Source of the DNA: 2-12-FULL-60-19 sp041483675
Lineage (GTDB): Bacteria; Desulfobacterota; Binatia; UBA9968
Direction: 5' to 3'
NCBI GenBank assembly: GCA_041483675.1
Contig: JBGPGE010000006.1
Span: forward strand, 1 to 64,000
Length of the DNA: 64,000 bases
Shown here: piece after piece, positions 48,667-56,868 of the stretch
Layout: every line of letters begins with the position of its first letter
Position numbering within the stretch: the stretch's first letter is position 1
The notes under the pieces: model-generated
Databases searched by the model: none
What the model was told of the DNA's origin: nothing
The model's input: the letters and a program-made list of their open reading frames with translations, nothing else
Translations under genes and position numbers: made by a program

Positions 48667-49620
48667 TTACGGTTTTTTCTTCAGCAGGAACTCCGACTCG
48701 CTATACTCCTCGGACGCCAAGTCTTTCAATCCGGTCTTTTCGTAAACCTCCGCCAGCAGAAAATGCAGCGTGGGCTCGTCGGGATCTTCGTTGACCGCAT
48801 CGGTCAAAACCTCTCTCGCGTCGTAGTAAAGCTCGTTGGAAGAGAGCAATCCTGCCTTGAGGATTGCCTGGGTTGTTTTCGGCAGGCCGGCGGCATCCTG
48901 AAGCGCGGCCAGCTTTTGCTGCACCGCCTTGGCGTCGTCGGCAGGCAGGATTTTAAACGGAACTTTGTCGACGGGAAAGCCCTTCTTTTCGATCACCCAC
49001 GCATACTCCACGCCGGGCTTTAAGCGCGGCGCCGAGGCGGGATATTTGAGCTGCGTCAGAGAAATGTTCTCCGCCGACCAGACCACGCCTTGCGGGCCGA
49101 AAACCCGGACAGTACCCGGCTGGCGTTCCATCCCCATCCACTGGAGCGTGGGCGAATCCGTCAGCACCTTGGTGTTACGGGGGCTGACCAGCACCGGCGG
49201 GCGCTTGCCGCCGCGCACCGCGAGCGCAACGTACGATGGGGCTTTCTTCTTCCCCAGCAGCGCGCTGGCCGCGTCTTTTACGCCGCTCCCCAGCCCGCCC
49301 TTGGCATCGCCCGCCTTAATTTCAAACGGAGAGTTTTTCTCGTTGATCGTGACCGTTTTCCCCCCATCGGTGAAAAGCACGACCGCGGCGGCGTCTTTGG
49401 ATGCCTGGATCTGCGTCCCCACGTAGAGGGATTGCAGCATCCCCGGCTTCTCCCAGGTTTTCTTGCCCGGAAGTTGGATCTGTAGGTCGCCGCGATTGAG
49501 CTTGACCTCCGTAATCACCGCCACGGCGTCCTGCGCCGCAGCGCGGGCGCCGAAGAGGATCACGGTTCCAAAGATAAAAATGAGGCAGAGTAGGTACGTG
49601 AAAAAATTCTTCATCTTCAT
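48667..49620 (-). CDS. Secreted FecR/TPR-like protein
   Basis: A 317-residue exported protein: signal peptide (FFTYLLCLIFIFGTVILFG, cleavage near ARAAAQD), then a FecR-like beta region (VKLNRGDLQIQLPGKKTWEKPGM, VGTQIQASKDAAAVVLFTDGG). The LTDSPTLQWMGM block is typical of FecR-domain proteins of CHASE2/CHAT neighbourhoods, and a short C-terminal TPR segment (YYDAREVLTDAVNEDPDEPTLHFLLAEVYEKTG, landmarks only) follows. An ideal AAGGAGG precedes the ATG. It is downstream of the CHASE2 cyclase on the same strand, separated by a dRS3-like repeat. Probably a periplasmic partner or ligand of the CHASE2 sensor; inference from context. Confidence 0.78.
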   Translation of the reverse strand: MKMKNFFTYLLCLIFIFGTVILFGARAAAQDAVAVITEVKLNRGDLQIQLPGKKTWEKPGMLQSLYVGTQIQASKDAAAVVLFTDGGKTVTINEKNSPFEIKAGDAKGGLGSGVKDAASALLGKKKAPSYVALAVRGGKRPPVLVSPRNTKVLTDSPTLQWMGMERQPGTVRVFGPQGVVWSAENISLTQLKYPASAPRLKPGVEYAWVIEKKGFPVDKVPFKILPADDAKAVQQKLAALQDAAGLPKTTQAILKAGLLSSNELYYDAREVLTDAVNEDPDEPTLHFLLAEVYEKTGLKDLASEEYSESEFLLKKKP

Positions 49621-49644
49621 GCTGACCTCCTTGCTTGCCCTTTC

Positions 49645-49736
49645 GTCATTCCCGTGAAAACGGGAATCCAGAGTCCTTCGAATCCCTGGACTCCCGCTGG
49701 AGCCTGCCCTCGACTACGATCGGGGGCGGGAGTGAC
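49645..49736. repeat. dRS3-like ATTCCC-N8-GGGAAT double-hairpin repeat
   Basis: GTCATTCCC, spacer GTGAAAAC and GGGAATCCAG, then CTGGACTCCCGC and GGCGGGAGTGAC with a longer second loop. The first 24 bases match the copy at 4191. It separates the FecR-like gene from the cyclase gene. Confidence 0.75.
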
Positions 49737-49786
49737 AATTCTCTCTTTCCATTAAGAGTTCGGCTTCGATCATCTTCAAAAGGATA

Positions 49787-51670
49787 CTAGGCCGCTTTCT
49801 CCGTTCCCAATACCTCAAACACTTCGACCGCTTTCTCTCTTCCTTTAACCTTCACCTCTCCCTTGCTTTCCACTTTGAACTTCCCGTTCAGCCGCTCCAC
49901 GGTTTCGCGCGTGATGAGGATCGAGGTGGAAAATTCTTTGTTGAGCCCTTCGACTCTGGAGCCTGTGTTGACCGTGTCGCCGGTCACGCCGAATTTCTTT
50001 CGCGCCCCCGAGCCGACGATCCCTGCGATGACTTCGCCGGAATGGACGCCGACACCGATCTCCAGGCGTGGAATACCCCTTTTCTGCCAAGTTACATTGA
50101 GCCTGTCAAGCTCGGCCTGCGCCTCCAGCGCCGTCGCCACCGCGTTTGCCGCGTGGTCGGGATCGTCCTTGTGCGCGCCGAAAGCGGCCAGCACCGCGTC
50201 GCCGATAAAGTCCACGATGCATCCCTGATGGCTCTTGATGACTTTGCTCATCATGGCAAACAGCTCGTTCAAGATAGCGACGACGGTCTCGGGCGTCCTG
50301 CCCTCGCAGAGCGTCGTGTAGTTTCTGACATCGGTGAAAAAGACCGTCGCTTGCCGCGTCTGCCCGCTGAGCGTCTCCTCCTGATCGACGATTTGATTCG
50401 CCACCTCGTAGTCCACGTATTGGCCGAGGGAACGCCGGACATGGCGGGCCTCCAGATAGTCGGCGATCGTGGCGCCCCAGCGAATGGCGAGCAGCGGAGT
50501 CACGAAGTCCACCCAGATACCGAGTCGCGCGAACGCCAGATAGCTTAGGGGAATCAGCAGCAGCGGGATGGCGGTGAGAGAGACAACGGTCGCCACCATC
50601 GGGCGGAACAACGTGAGCAGCAGGCTCATCGTCAGGGCAAAGACGAGCGAGAGCGACAGCCCGACCCAGCGTTGCGCCGTCTGGATCTGCGAGCGCGAGA
50701 GAATCGTGTGGATGATGTTGGCGTGGATCTCCACGCCGCTCATCAGCCCTCTGGGCGTTGGAAAAAAGTCGCGGCTGTCGCCGAAGCTCGCGCCGATGAG
50801 CACGATCTTGCCGCGAAACGGATTGTCCCCCGCCAGCGGGACCTTGAGCTTGGAGAGCTGGAAGACCGGATCGCTGGGGATCGCCGTGAAACTCCCCTGA
50901 GCGCCGGCGAAATTGATCTTCCAATGCTCGTCGACCTGAAACGAAAGCGGCGTCGGCTGGGGGAGGAGCTTGCCCTGGAACTTATCCCACTCGGGCAGAG
51001 GCAGCGTGACCCGCTCCGCCCGGTTCATTATGACCTCCAGCCGCGCGGCGTCGTATCCCGCGTAGCGGGCGAGGACGGCGAGCGCGAGCGAAGGCAGGAT
51101 CTTTCCGTCGCTCCCCCTCACGGCCAGAGGCAACCGGCGGGCCAGTCCGTCCGAGTCGATCGCCGCGTTGGCAAAGCCGGAAACTACCGAGAGCTTGGGA
51201 CTGAAAAACGGCGAGTGCGTGTAGAGCATATCACCGCTCACCTCTTTGTCCGGCCTGATGAGATAGACCGGCACGACTTTGCTGAGGCCGTTTTCCGAGG
51301 CGTTCTGGATGGCCTTGATTAGCGCTTCGTCCTCGCGCGGGTCGGTCTTCACTTTGAACTCGATGTCGACGCCGATGACTTTGGCCCCGCTTTTGTTAAG
51401 CGTGTCGATCAGCCCGGCGATGTAGGCGCGCGGCAGAGGCTGTTTTTCCCTCAGGTTATAAAAGGCCCGATCGTCGATGTTCACTAAAACGATTTCCGGC
51501 GAGCGGACTCTCCCGCGCAGCCACAGCAGCGCGTCCAGCGCCTTGGCCTCGAACCCTTCGAGGAAGCCCATGTAGGAGACGAGCGAAGTGACGAGGCAGA
51601 CGGAAAATCCGAGCACCAGGGATTTGTAGAACCGCCGCTTTCTTCGCTTGAGGATTTCGACGATGAGCAT
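49787..51670 (-). CDS. CHASE2-domain class III nucleotide cyclase
   Basis: A 627-residue membrane sensor: an N-terminal helix (VLGFSVCLVTSLVSYMGFL), the periplasmic CHASE2 domain (about 45-345: LLWLRGRVRSPEIVLVNIDDRAF, VIGVDIEF, VLIGASFGDSRDFF), three more helices (about 360-435) and the cyclase domain (about 450-620). Metal Asp residues are in FFTDVRNYT and IGDAVLAAF, and GDTVNTGSRVEGLNK supplies the Asn/Arg transition-state residues. The usual adenine-contacting Lys before IGDA is Asp (VDFIGDA), as in a subgroup of bacterial cyclases. The open frame extends much further, but the ATG at 51670 matches the start of the first helix. It should sense a periplasmic or membrane signal and make cAMP (or cGMP). 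Confidence 0.9.
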   Translation of the reverse strand: MLIVEILKRRKRRFYKSLVLGFSVCLVTSLVSYMGFLEGFEAKALDALLWLRGRVRSPEIVLVNIDDRAFYNLREKQPLPRAYIAGLIDTLNKSGAKVIGVDIEFKVKTDPREDEALIKAIQNASENGLSKVVPVYLIRPDKEVSGDMLYTHSPFFSPKLSVVSGFANAAIDSDGLARRLPLAVRGSDGKILPSLALAVLARYAGYDAARLEVIMNRAERVTLPLPEWDKFQGKLLPQPTPLSFQVDEHWKINFAGAQGSFTAIPSDPVFQLSKLKVPLAGDNPFRGKIVLIGASFGDSRDFFPTPRGLMSGVEIHANIIHTILSRSQIQTAQRWVGLSLSLVFALTMSLLLTLFRPMVATVVSLTAIPLLLIPLSYLAFARLGIWVDFVTPLLAIRWGATIADYLEARHVRRSLGQYVDYEVANQIVDQEETLSGQTRQATVFFTDVRNYTTLCEGRTPETVVAILNELFAMMSKVIKSHQGCIVDFIGDAVLAAFGAHKDDPDHAANAVATALEAQAELDRLNVTWQKRGIPRLEIGVGVHSGEVIAGIVGSGARKKFGVTGDTVNTGSRVEGLNKEFSTSILITRETVERLNGKFKVESKGEVKVKGREKAVEVFEVLGTEKAA

Positions 51671-51812
51671 GATGATCGTACGGCCCCCGCGTGAGGGTAT
51701 AGACAGACGCTCCAAGGTAGAGATATCATATTCGAGTGACGCTGGCTTGAGCAAACGGTTCAGTATGTGGCAAGAAGGTGAGCAACTGTAGGGGCTGTGC
51801 GAGAGCGCCACC

Positions 51813-54800
51813 ATGACAAACCGACGGAGATTTGCTATGCCTCCGGCTTCCGCCTTTTGGACCGCGATTGTAGCAATTGTACTGTCCTTCGGAACGGCCT
51901 TTCCTGCCGAAAGTCCGCAAGCTTCGAAGTTGCGAGCGGTTCTCGATGCCCCGCCGCCGGACCCTAATGCCACGCCGAAGGCGGAATTGCTCAAGATTTA
52001 TCTGGAACGCGCTCGGGCCGCCGGTGCCCTCGGCGACGCCGACCGGCAGATCCGAGAGCTCAACGATGGCATTCGTGTGGTTGGCCCTAAAGATCCCCTG
52101 TCGTATCTACTTTACGACTTGGCGGGACGGACGCTTGTTGAAACCGGTGATTTCCCGGCGGGGAGAAGCATGCGTGAAAATGCCCTCCAAGTCACCAACG
52201 ACCGCGGCAATAAATTTTATCAAGCAAACTTCCTGGCGGGAGTCGCGGTGCGCTTGTTTGACAAAGAAGCGGCGAAAAAATATCTCGCCACGGCGGAAGA
52301 ATTATTCGCCGCGGTCAGAGCGAACAACCGCGACTGGCCGCAGTTTCGCGACCTCTGGGACGCTGTCCTCAGCGATGCCAAAGGTAACGTGAACAGCATG
52401 CTTGGCCACCTCAAAGAGGCCGAAGCGGACTACCGTACCTGCGTCACGTCGATCCGTTCTTATCTCGAAAAGGTTCGCAAGGGCGCCGATGGTATATGGT
52501 ACCCCTATCTGCCTCGATGTCTGAGCCGGGCGATGGCGCACGCCGCCATGGTCGGCAAAGTCCGCGAAGCGGCGGCCTATATCAACGACGCGCGCGACGC
52601 AGCGCGCCTTCTCGCCCAGACCCAACAGCGCGATAATTTCGAAGCGGCCACGGTCGCGTTTCCGATCGCCCGCGTCTATTTGGAACAAGGACTGATTCGC
52701 GAAGCGACGGGCCTGCTCGAAAGTGCGATCGCCCAGCTGCAGAAAGCGCCCGGCGGCGAAGCCGGCATTGGGGTCTCCGACATGCGCTATCTGTTGGCGG
52801 AAAGCGAGATGGCCCAGGGCAATTGGCTCAAGGCGGACGAGATATTCAAGGCCTGGCGCGATGGCCTCCGCTTGAACAAGCAACAGGTCGCTCTGACCGG
52901 AACCATCTCCCCCGAGTGGGGCTACGTCATGCTGCGGCTGGGTCGTGTTCAAGAAGGTCTCAAAATGATCGCCGCAGTTGTCAAATTCCGAGAAAGCTAC
53001 GTTGACGAAGGATCGGTCCGGCTCTGGGAAGGCCGGGCATTTCACGCCCTCGGCCTCGGCGCGGCCGGGCAAAGAGACGCGGCGGTTAAGACGCTTGCGG
53101 CGGCGATACCGAAAATCTTAGTGCTGCGCACGGACAAGAACACCTCCGCCGAGCACGGCTATTTATCGACGGCGCGGCTCAATTGGTTCTTGGACGGTTA
53201 CATCGCGCTCTTGGCGGACATGCATCAGAAAGGATCGCGTCTCGAAGGCATCGATCCCGCCAACGAAGCTTTTCAGATGGCGGATGCGGCGCGCGGCAGT
53301 AAAGTTCAGAAGGCGCTCTCGGCGGCGATTATCCGCGCCAACAGCAGCGACCCGGAGTCCGCGGCGGTAATGCGCCGCGCGCAGGACTTGGAACATGCCG
53401 TTAGGGTCGCCTCCGAATCGCTCACCATACTTCAAAGCGCGGCGAACAGTCCGGAAAAAGCGCCGTCAGTCGCCCAGGCGCAAGCCGAGCTGGTCCGTTT
53501 GCGCCAAGAAAATGAAAAGGCCCAAGCGGAACTGCGGCTTAAGATGCCCAACTACACCGAGCTTATGGAGCCCAAAGCGCTGACGATTGCCGATGCGCAG
53601 AAGCTATTGCGTGCGGATGAAGCGCTGATTTCTTTTTATACGACGCAAGACAAGACGCTGGTCTGGGCGATGACGGCAAAGGGACAGCCTGCATTTAGCG
53701 TTGTCGATTTGCCGCAGGCATCGCTGGTTGAGATCGTCGCCAAGCTGCGAAAATCCCTCGATCCCAGCGACGTCGATATCAACAACCTGCCGAGCTTCGA
53801 TTACGACACCGCTTACGATCTCTATCGAAAACTACTGGCGCCCGTGGAACCTGGCTGGAAAGGCGCCAGGGAGTTGATCATCGTTTCGCACGGAGCTTTG
53901 AGCGAGCTGCCGCTTTCGGTGCTCGTCACAACTCCTTTCAAGCCGAAGAAGGCCAGCCAGAGCGCCATACCATTCGCGGAACACGCCGATGCGCCGTGGC
54001 TGCTCAAGCAGGCGGCGATTTCCTATCTGCCGTCCCTTAGCGCCTTGTCCAGTCTCAGAACCACGCCGTCGCAACCGGCGGCGAAAAGTTTTATCGGTTT
54101 CGGCGATCCGCTGTTCAAAGAGATTCGGCAATCGGGCGGATCGTCTGCGAAAGTAGCATCGCGCGGAATCGTTCGGCGCAATGCGACGGCGCCGGGAGCG
54201 CTGGCTAATGCAGCCCAACTCCAGCGGCGGTCGAGCAACCTCGAACTGCTCGAACCCTTACCCGACACCTCGGAAGAAGTGCGCGAGATCGCCAGGATTC
54301 TCCGCGCCGACGAAGAGAAAGACGTCAATCTTGGGCAGCGTGCATCGGAGAAACTGGTAAAAAGCACGGATCTTTCCCAGTACCGCGTCGTGATGTTTGC
54401 AACTCATGGACTCGTTGCCGGTGAACTACCCGAGCTGACCCAACCGGCGTTGGCGCTCAGCAATCCCAACTTTACTAATGAAAAGGACGACGGGCTGCTG
54501 ACCCTCGCGGAAATACTCGACCTGAAACTGCGCGCAGATTGGGTCGTGCTATCGGCGTGTAATACCGCGTCGGCGGATGGGCAAGCATCGGAAGCCGTCT
54601 CCGGTCTTGGCCGCGCTTTCTTCTTCGCCGGAGCGAAGGCATTATTGGTATCGCATTGGCCCGTGGAAACGGTTTCGGCGAAGCTACTGACGACGGAATT
54701 ATTCAAGCGCCAGTCGGCGAACGCCAAGCTCGGCAGGGCCCAAGCGGTGCGCGAAGCCTCGCTCGCGGTCATGCAGCAATCGGCGAAACCCGACCGCGGC

Positions 54801-54866
54801 CAGCCCTACAGCTACGCCCATCCCATGTTCTGGGCGCCTTTCGTGATCGTCGGCGACGGCGGCTGA
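51813..54866 (+). CDS. Secreted TPR-CHAT caspase-like protease
   Basis: A 1017-residue protein: signal peptide (PPASAFWTAIVAIVLSFGTAFPAE), a long helical TPR region (about 40-560) and a C-terminal CHAT domain (about 650-1015). The CHAT catalytic pair is visible: His in VVMFATHGLVAGELPEL and Cys in WVVLSACNTASADG; SHWPVETVSA follows as usual. The first ATG gives a basic n-region (TNRRRF), while the ATG at 51837 has a better ribosome site. The gene diverges from the CHASE2 cyclase across 142 bases. CHAT proteases cut protein targets when activated through their repeat region; the target is unknown. Two further CHAT genes follow at 56869 and 59233. Confidence 0.9.
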   Translation: MTNRRRFAMPPASAFWTAIVAIVLSFGTAFPAESPQASKLRAVLDAPPPDPNATPKAELLKIYLERARAAGALGDADRQIRELNDGIRVVGPKDPLSYLLYDLAGRTLVETGDFPAGRSMRENALQVTNDRGNKFYQANFLAGVAVRLFDKEAAKKYLATAEELFAAVRANNRDWPQFRDLWDAVLSDAKGNVNSMLGHLKEAEADYRTCVTSIRSYLEKVRKGADGIWYPYLPRCLSRAMAHAAMVGKVREAAAYINDARDAARLLAQTQQRDNFEAATVAFPIARVYLEQGLIREATGLLESAIAQLQKAPGGEAGIGVSDMRYLLAESEMAQGNWLKADEIFKAWRDGLRLNKQQVALTGTISPEWGYVMLRLGRVQEGLKMIAAVVKFRESYVDEGSVRLWEGRAFHALGLGAAGQRDAAVKTLAAAIPKILVLRTDKNTSAEHGYLSTARLNWFLDGYIALLADMHQKGSRLEGIDPANEAFQMADAARGSKVQKALSAAIIRANSSDPESAAVMRRAQDLEHAVRVASESLTILQSAANSPEKAPSVAQAQAELVRLRQENEKAQAELRLKMPNYTELMEPKALTIADAQKLLRADEALISFYTTQDKTLVWAMTAKGQPAFSVVDLPQASLVEIVAKLRKSLDPSDVDINNLPSFDYDTAYDLYRKLLAPVEPGWKGARELIIVSHGALSELPLSVLVTTPFKPKKASQSAIPFAEHADAPWLLKQAAISYLPSLSALSSLRTTPSQPAAKSFIGFGDPLFKEIRQSGGSSAKVASRGIVRRNATAPGALANAAQLQRRSSNLELLEPLPDTSEEVREIARILRADEEKDVNLGQRASEKLVKSTDLSQYRVVMFATHGLVAGELPELTQPALALSNPNFTNEKDDGLLTLAEILDLKLRADWVVLSACNTASADGQASEAVSGLGRAFFFAGAKALLVSHWPVETVSAKLLTTELFKRQSANAKLGRAQAVREASLAVMQQSAKPDRGQPYSYAHPMFWAPFVIVGDGG

Positions 54867-54936
54867 GCGTGAAGCCGATCGGAGAATCGACACGTCGGCT
54901 CTGCGGTCGCTCCGTGTGTTGGCAGGCGCCCCGTCT

Positions 54937-55839
54937 CTACTCCAAAGGGTACGTCATAAGAAACTCCGGAACGATCACTTTGATCCGATCGTCCGCCGCT
55001 ATGATATCTCGCTGAAACCGTTCCGCTCTTTTCCTGTTTGACGCGGGAAGCCCTTGCGAGAACGGCGCGCGCCATTCATCGAAATGGTGGACGATGACGA
55101 CCTTGGGGTTGACAGTCATTAGCGCGTTTTTTAAGTCGTACCCCTGGTGGCCCTCTGCGAGGAGAACGACGTCCGGGTGCAAGCCCGCGAGTTTTTCTTC
55201 GAGAAAGTTGGCCGTGCTTTGATTCAAAACTCGATGCTTCCCAAAAGTGAAGTAGTAGAGATAACTCCCGCCCTCGACGAAATTCTTTCCCAGGATGGGC
55301 CCGGCCAATGGCGCTGTGATCTCTTCCAGCGGGGCCGGCTCCGTGCGACCGCTTCGCTGCAATATGCCGTGCCGGCTTTCCATGACCTCGACCGTGAAGT
55401 CTTTGAAGTCCAATTTTTCTCCGCCCTTTATAGTTGTCAATTGCGATCTGTCCACCCCCGCCGTCAGCATGAGATTCGCCGTCGTCCTGGAGCCGATGAT
55501 CTTGGAGCCGAAGCGCTTGGCGATAAACGGCACATCGCCGATGTGATCGTGGTGGCTGTGGCCGGCAAAGATATAATCGGCGCCCTTAATCACTTTCAGC
55601 ACGGCCTCTTCGTCCGTTTTCCATTCGACGTCCATGGATCGATCTTTGCGGGTCAGAAAAGGGTCAATGAGGATAGTGGTCTTGCCGAGCTGAATCTCCC
55701 ACCCGGCGTTGCCGAGCCACTTCAAGACCACCTTTTCCTGAGATTCGGCGGCGATCTGCGGCTCGGCCGCGCCCGCCGACAAAGAAAAGGACAGCAGCAA
55801 GAGAGTGGCAACAAAGAATTTTCGTTTAGCCTTCATCAT
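54937..55839 (-). CDS. Secreted metallo-beta-lactamase-fold hydrolase
   Basis: About 300 residues. A signal peptide (KRKFFVATLLLLSFSLSAGA) precedes a beta-lactamase-fold domain of the UlaG/UPF0173 type: LKWLGNAGWEIQLGKTTILIDPFL, FAGHSHHDHIGD (the HxHxDH metal motif), ESRHGI and LLAEGHQGYD, VHHFDEW. These supply a dinuclear metal site. Met at 55839 or 55836 begins the signal peptide; the longer open frame is not needed. It is convergent with the CHAT gene. Possible roles are phosphodiester or lactone hydrolysis in the periplasm; a link to cyclic-nucleotide turnover is speculative. Confidence 0.85.
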   Translation of the reverse strand: MMKAKRKFFVATLLLLSFSLSAGAAEPQIAAESQEKVVLKWLGNAGWEIQLGKTTILIDPFLTRKDRSMDVEWKTDEEAVLKVIKGADYIFAGHSHHDHIGDVPFIAKRFGSKIIGSRTTANLMLTAGVDRSQLTTIKGGEKLDFKDFTVEVMESRHGILQRSGRTEPAPLEEITAPLAGPILGKNFVEGGSYLYYFTFGKHRVLNQSTANFLEEKLAGLHPDVVLLAEGHQGYDLKNALMTVNPKVVIVHHFDEWRAPFSQGLPASNRKRAERFQRDIIAADDRIKVIVPEFLMTYPLE

Positions 55840-56003
55840 AAAGATGGCGTTATTGAGCAGAGAGTAGCCGACAAGGCAGTCTTGCGTCAACTTGAAGACC
55901 GGTTTTGGGGCAAGGGGGAATTTCCTCCGACTTGAGTGCTGAAGCGATTGCGTCGATTCGTGGGTTGGCTTTTCTGAACGGACGCTGCTAAAATTACATT
56001 GCT

Positions 56004-56243
56004 ATGAAACCCGTTACGATAGATCTTCCGCCTGAATTCCTGGAAGTCCTCGGATCAGAGGAAGAGGCTAAGCGAGAAGCCAAAGTCGCAGTGATCCTAG
56101 ATCTCGTCCGCCGAGGAAAAATCTCTAGGGCAAAGGCGGCGGAGCTCTTGCAGGTATCGTTGTGGGACTTGCCGGCTCTACTGGCTCAATACCGCATCCC
56201 TTGGTTTGACTACTCCCCGGAGGACGTCAAGCAACACTCTTAG
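56004..56243 (+). CDS. UPF0175-family protein (putative antitoxin)
   Basis: A 79-residue protein: TIDLPPEFLEVLGSEEEAKREAKVAVILDLVRRGKISRAKAAELLQVS, shown only as its landmarks LPPEFLEVLG, EAKVAVILDLVRRGKIS and AAELLQVS. It carries the short strand and helix-turn-helix of UPF0175, which is often an antitoxin paired with a PIN/DUF3368 toxin. The C-terminal IPWFDYSPEDV tail is typical. A PIN-domain gene follows on the same strand, but 219 bases away and of the VapC not DUF3368 type, so the pairing is uncertain. Confidence 0.85.
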   Translation: MKPVTIDLPPEFLEVLGSEEEAKREAKVAVILDLVRRGKISRAKAAELLQVSLWDLPALLAQYRIPWFDYSPEDVKQHS

Positions 56244-56462
56244 TCTAGATTGTCTTCGATGGAACGTAGTGCAACTGTAAGAAAAGAAGCTCTCCACGCT
56301 CCACCAGCTTTGCTAGGTGACGAGCAAAGGCTTAGGCGCGCGTTGAAGCGGACGCGGGGGCTGTGGCGTGGGAGACGTCTCCATGCCGTAGCATACCAGC
56401 GGCGGATGCGACGGGAATATAGCACCCCTCCATCGCACCTGTGATAGCGGGCTGGTGATTGG

Positions 56463-56834
56463 GTGTACACCATCGATTCGAACATCCTCATCTACCACCT
56501 TCAGGGAGATAAAAACGTTGGCGACCAATTGGAGTTGTGGCTACTGGGAGGAGAGCGACTTTTCATCTCCTCAGTCACACGTTTGGAGCTCCTTGCCGCG
56601 CCGGCGCTAAGGACCGATGAAGAACAAAGAATCAAGGAGTTGCTGTCTTTCTTCGTTCTGATGCCGGTGGATTTACAGATCGCGGATGCCGCTGCAAAGT
56701 TTAAGCGGACCTACCGACTACCCATCGGAGACAGTATTATTGCGGCAACGGCTTTTTTAACTGCTTCCCCGCTCGTCACAAGGAACCTTCGTGATTTTCG
56801 CCGAATCAAAGAGATACGAGTGCAGCCACTGTGA
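56463..56834 (+). CDS. VapC-type PIN-domain ribonuclease (toxin)
   Basis: A 123-residue PIN protein with the acidic active-site set: Asp in YTIDSNILIYHL, Glu in SVTRLELLAAP, Asp in LPIGDSIIAATAFL and Asp in TRNLRDFRRI. This is a classical VapC that cleaves RNA (often tRNA) when released from its antitoxin. It starts at GTG. The 219 bases between it and the UPF0175 gene have no recognisable VapB, though a 64-codon frame with many Arg is open (56250). Either the UPF0175 protein is the antitoxin or a VapB has decayed. Confidence 0.85.
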   Translation: MYTIDSNILIYHLQGDKNVGDQLELWLLGGERLFISSVTRLELLAAPALRTDEEQRIKELLSFFVLMPVDLQIADAAAKFKRTYRLPIGDSIIAATAFLTASPLVTRNLRDFRRIKEIRVQPL

Positions 56835-56868
56835 ATAGCGGGCCATAGAAGCCATTTCCTTCTTCGTC

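Noticed and set aside
56250..56444. 64-codon Arg-rich frame between the UPF0175 and PIN genes
   Set aside because: No VapB-like pattern or ribosome site; mentioned only as a possible decayed antitoxin.
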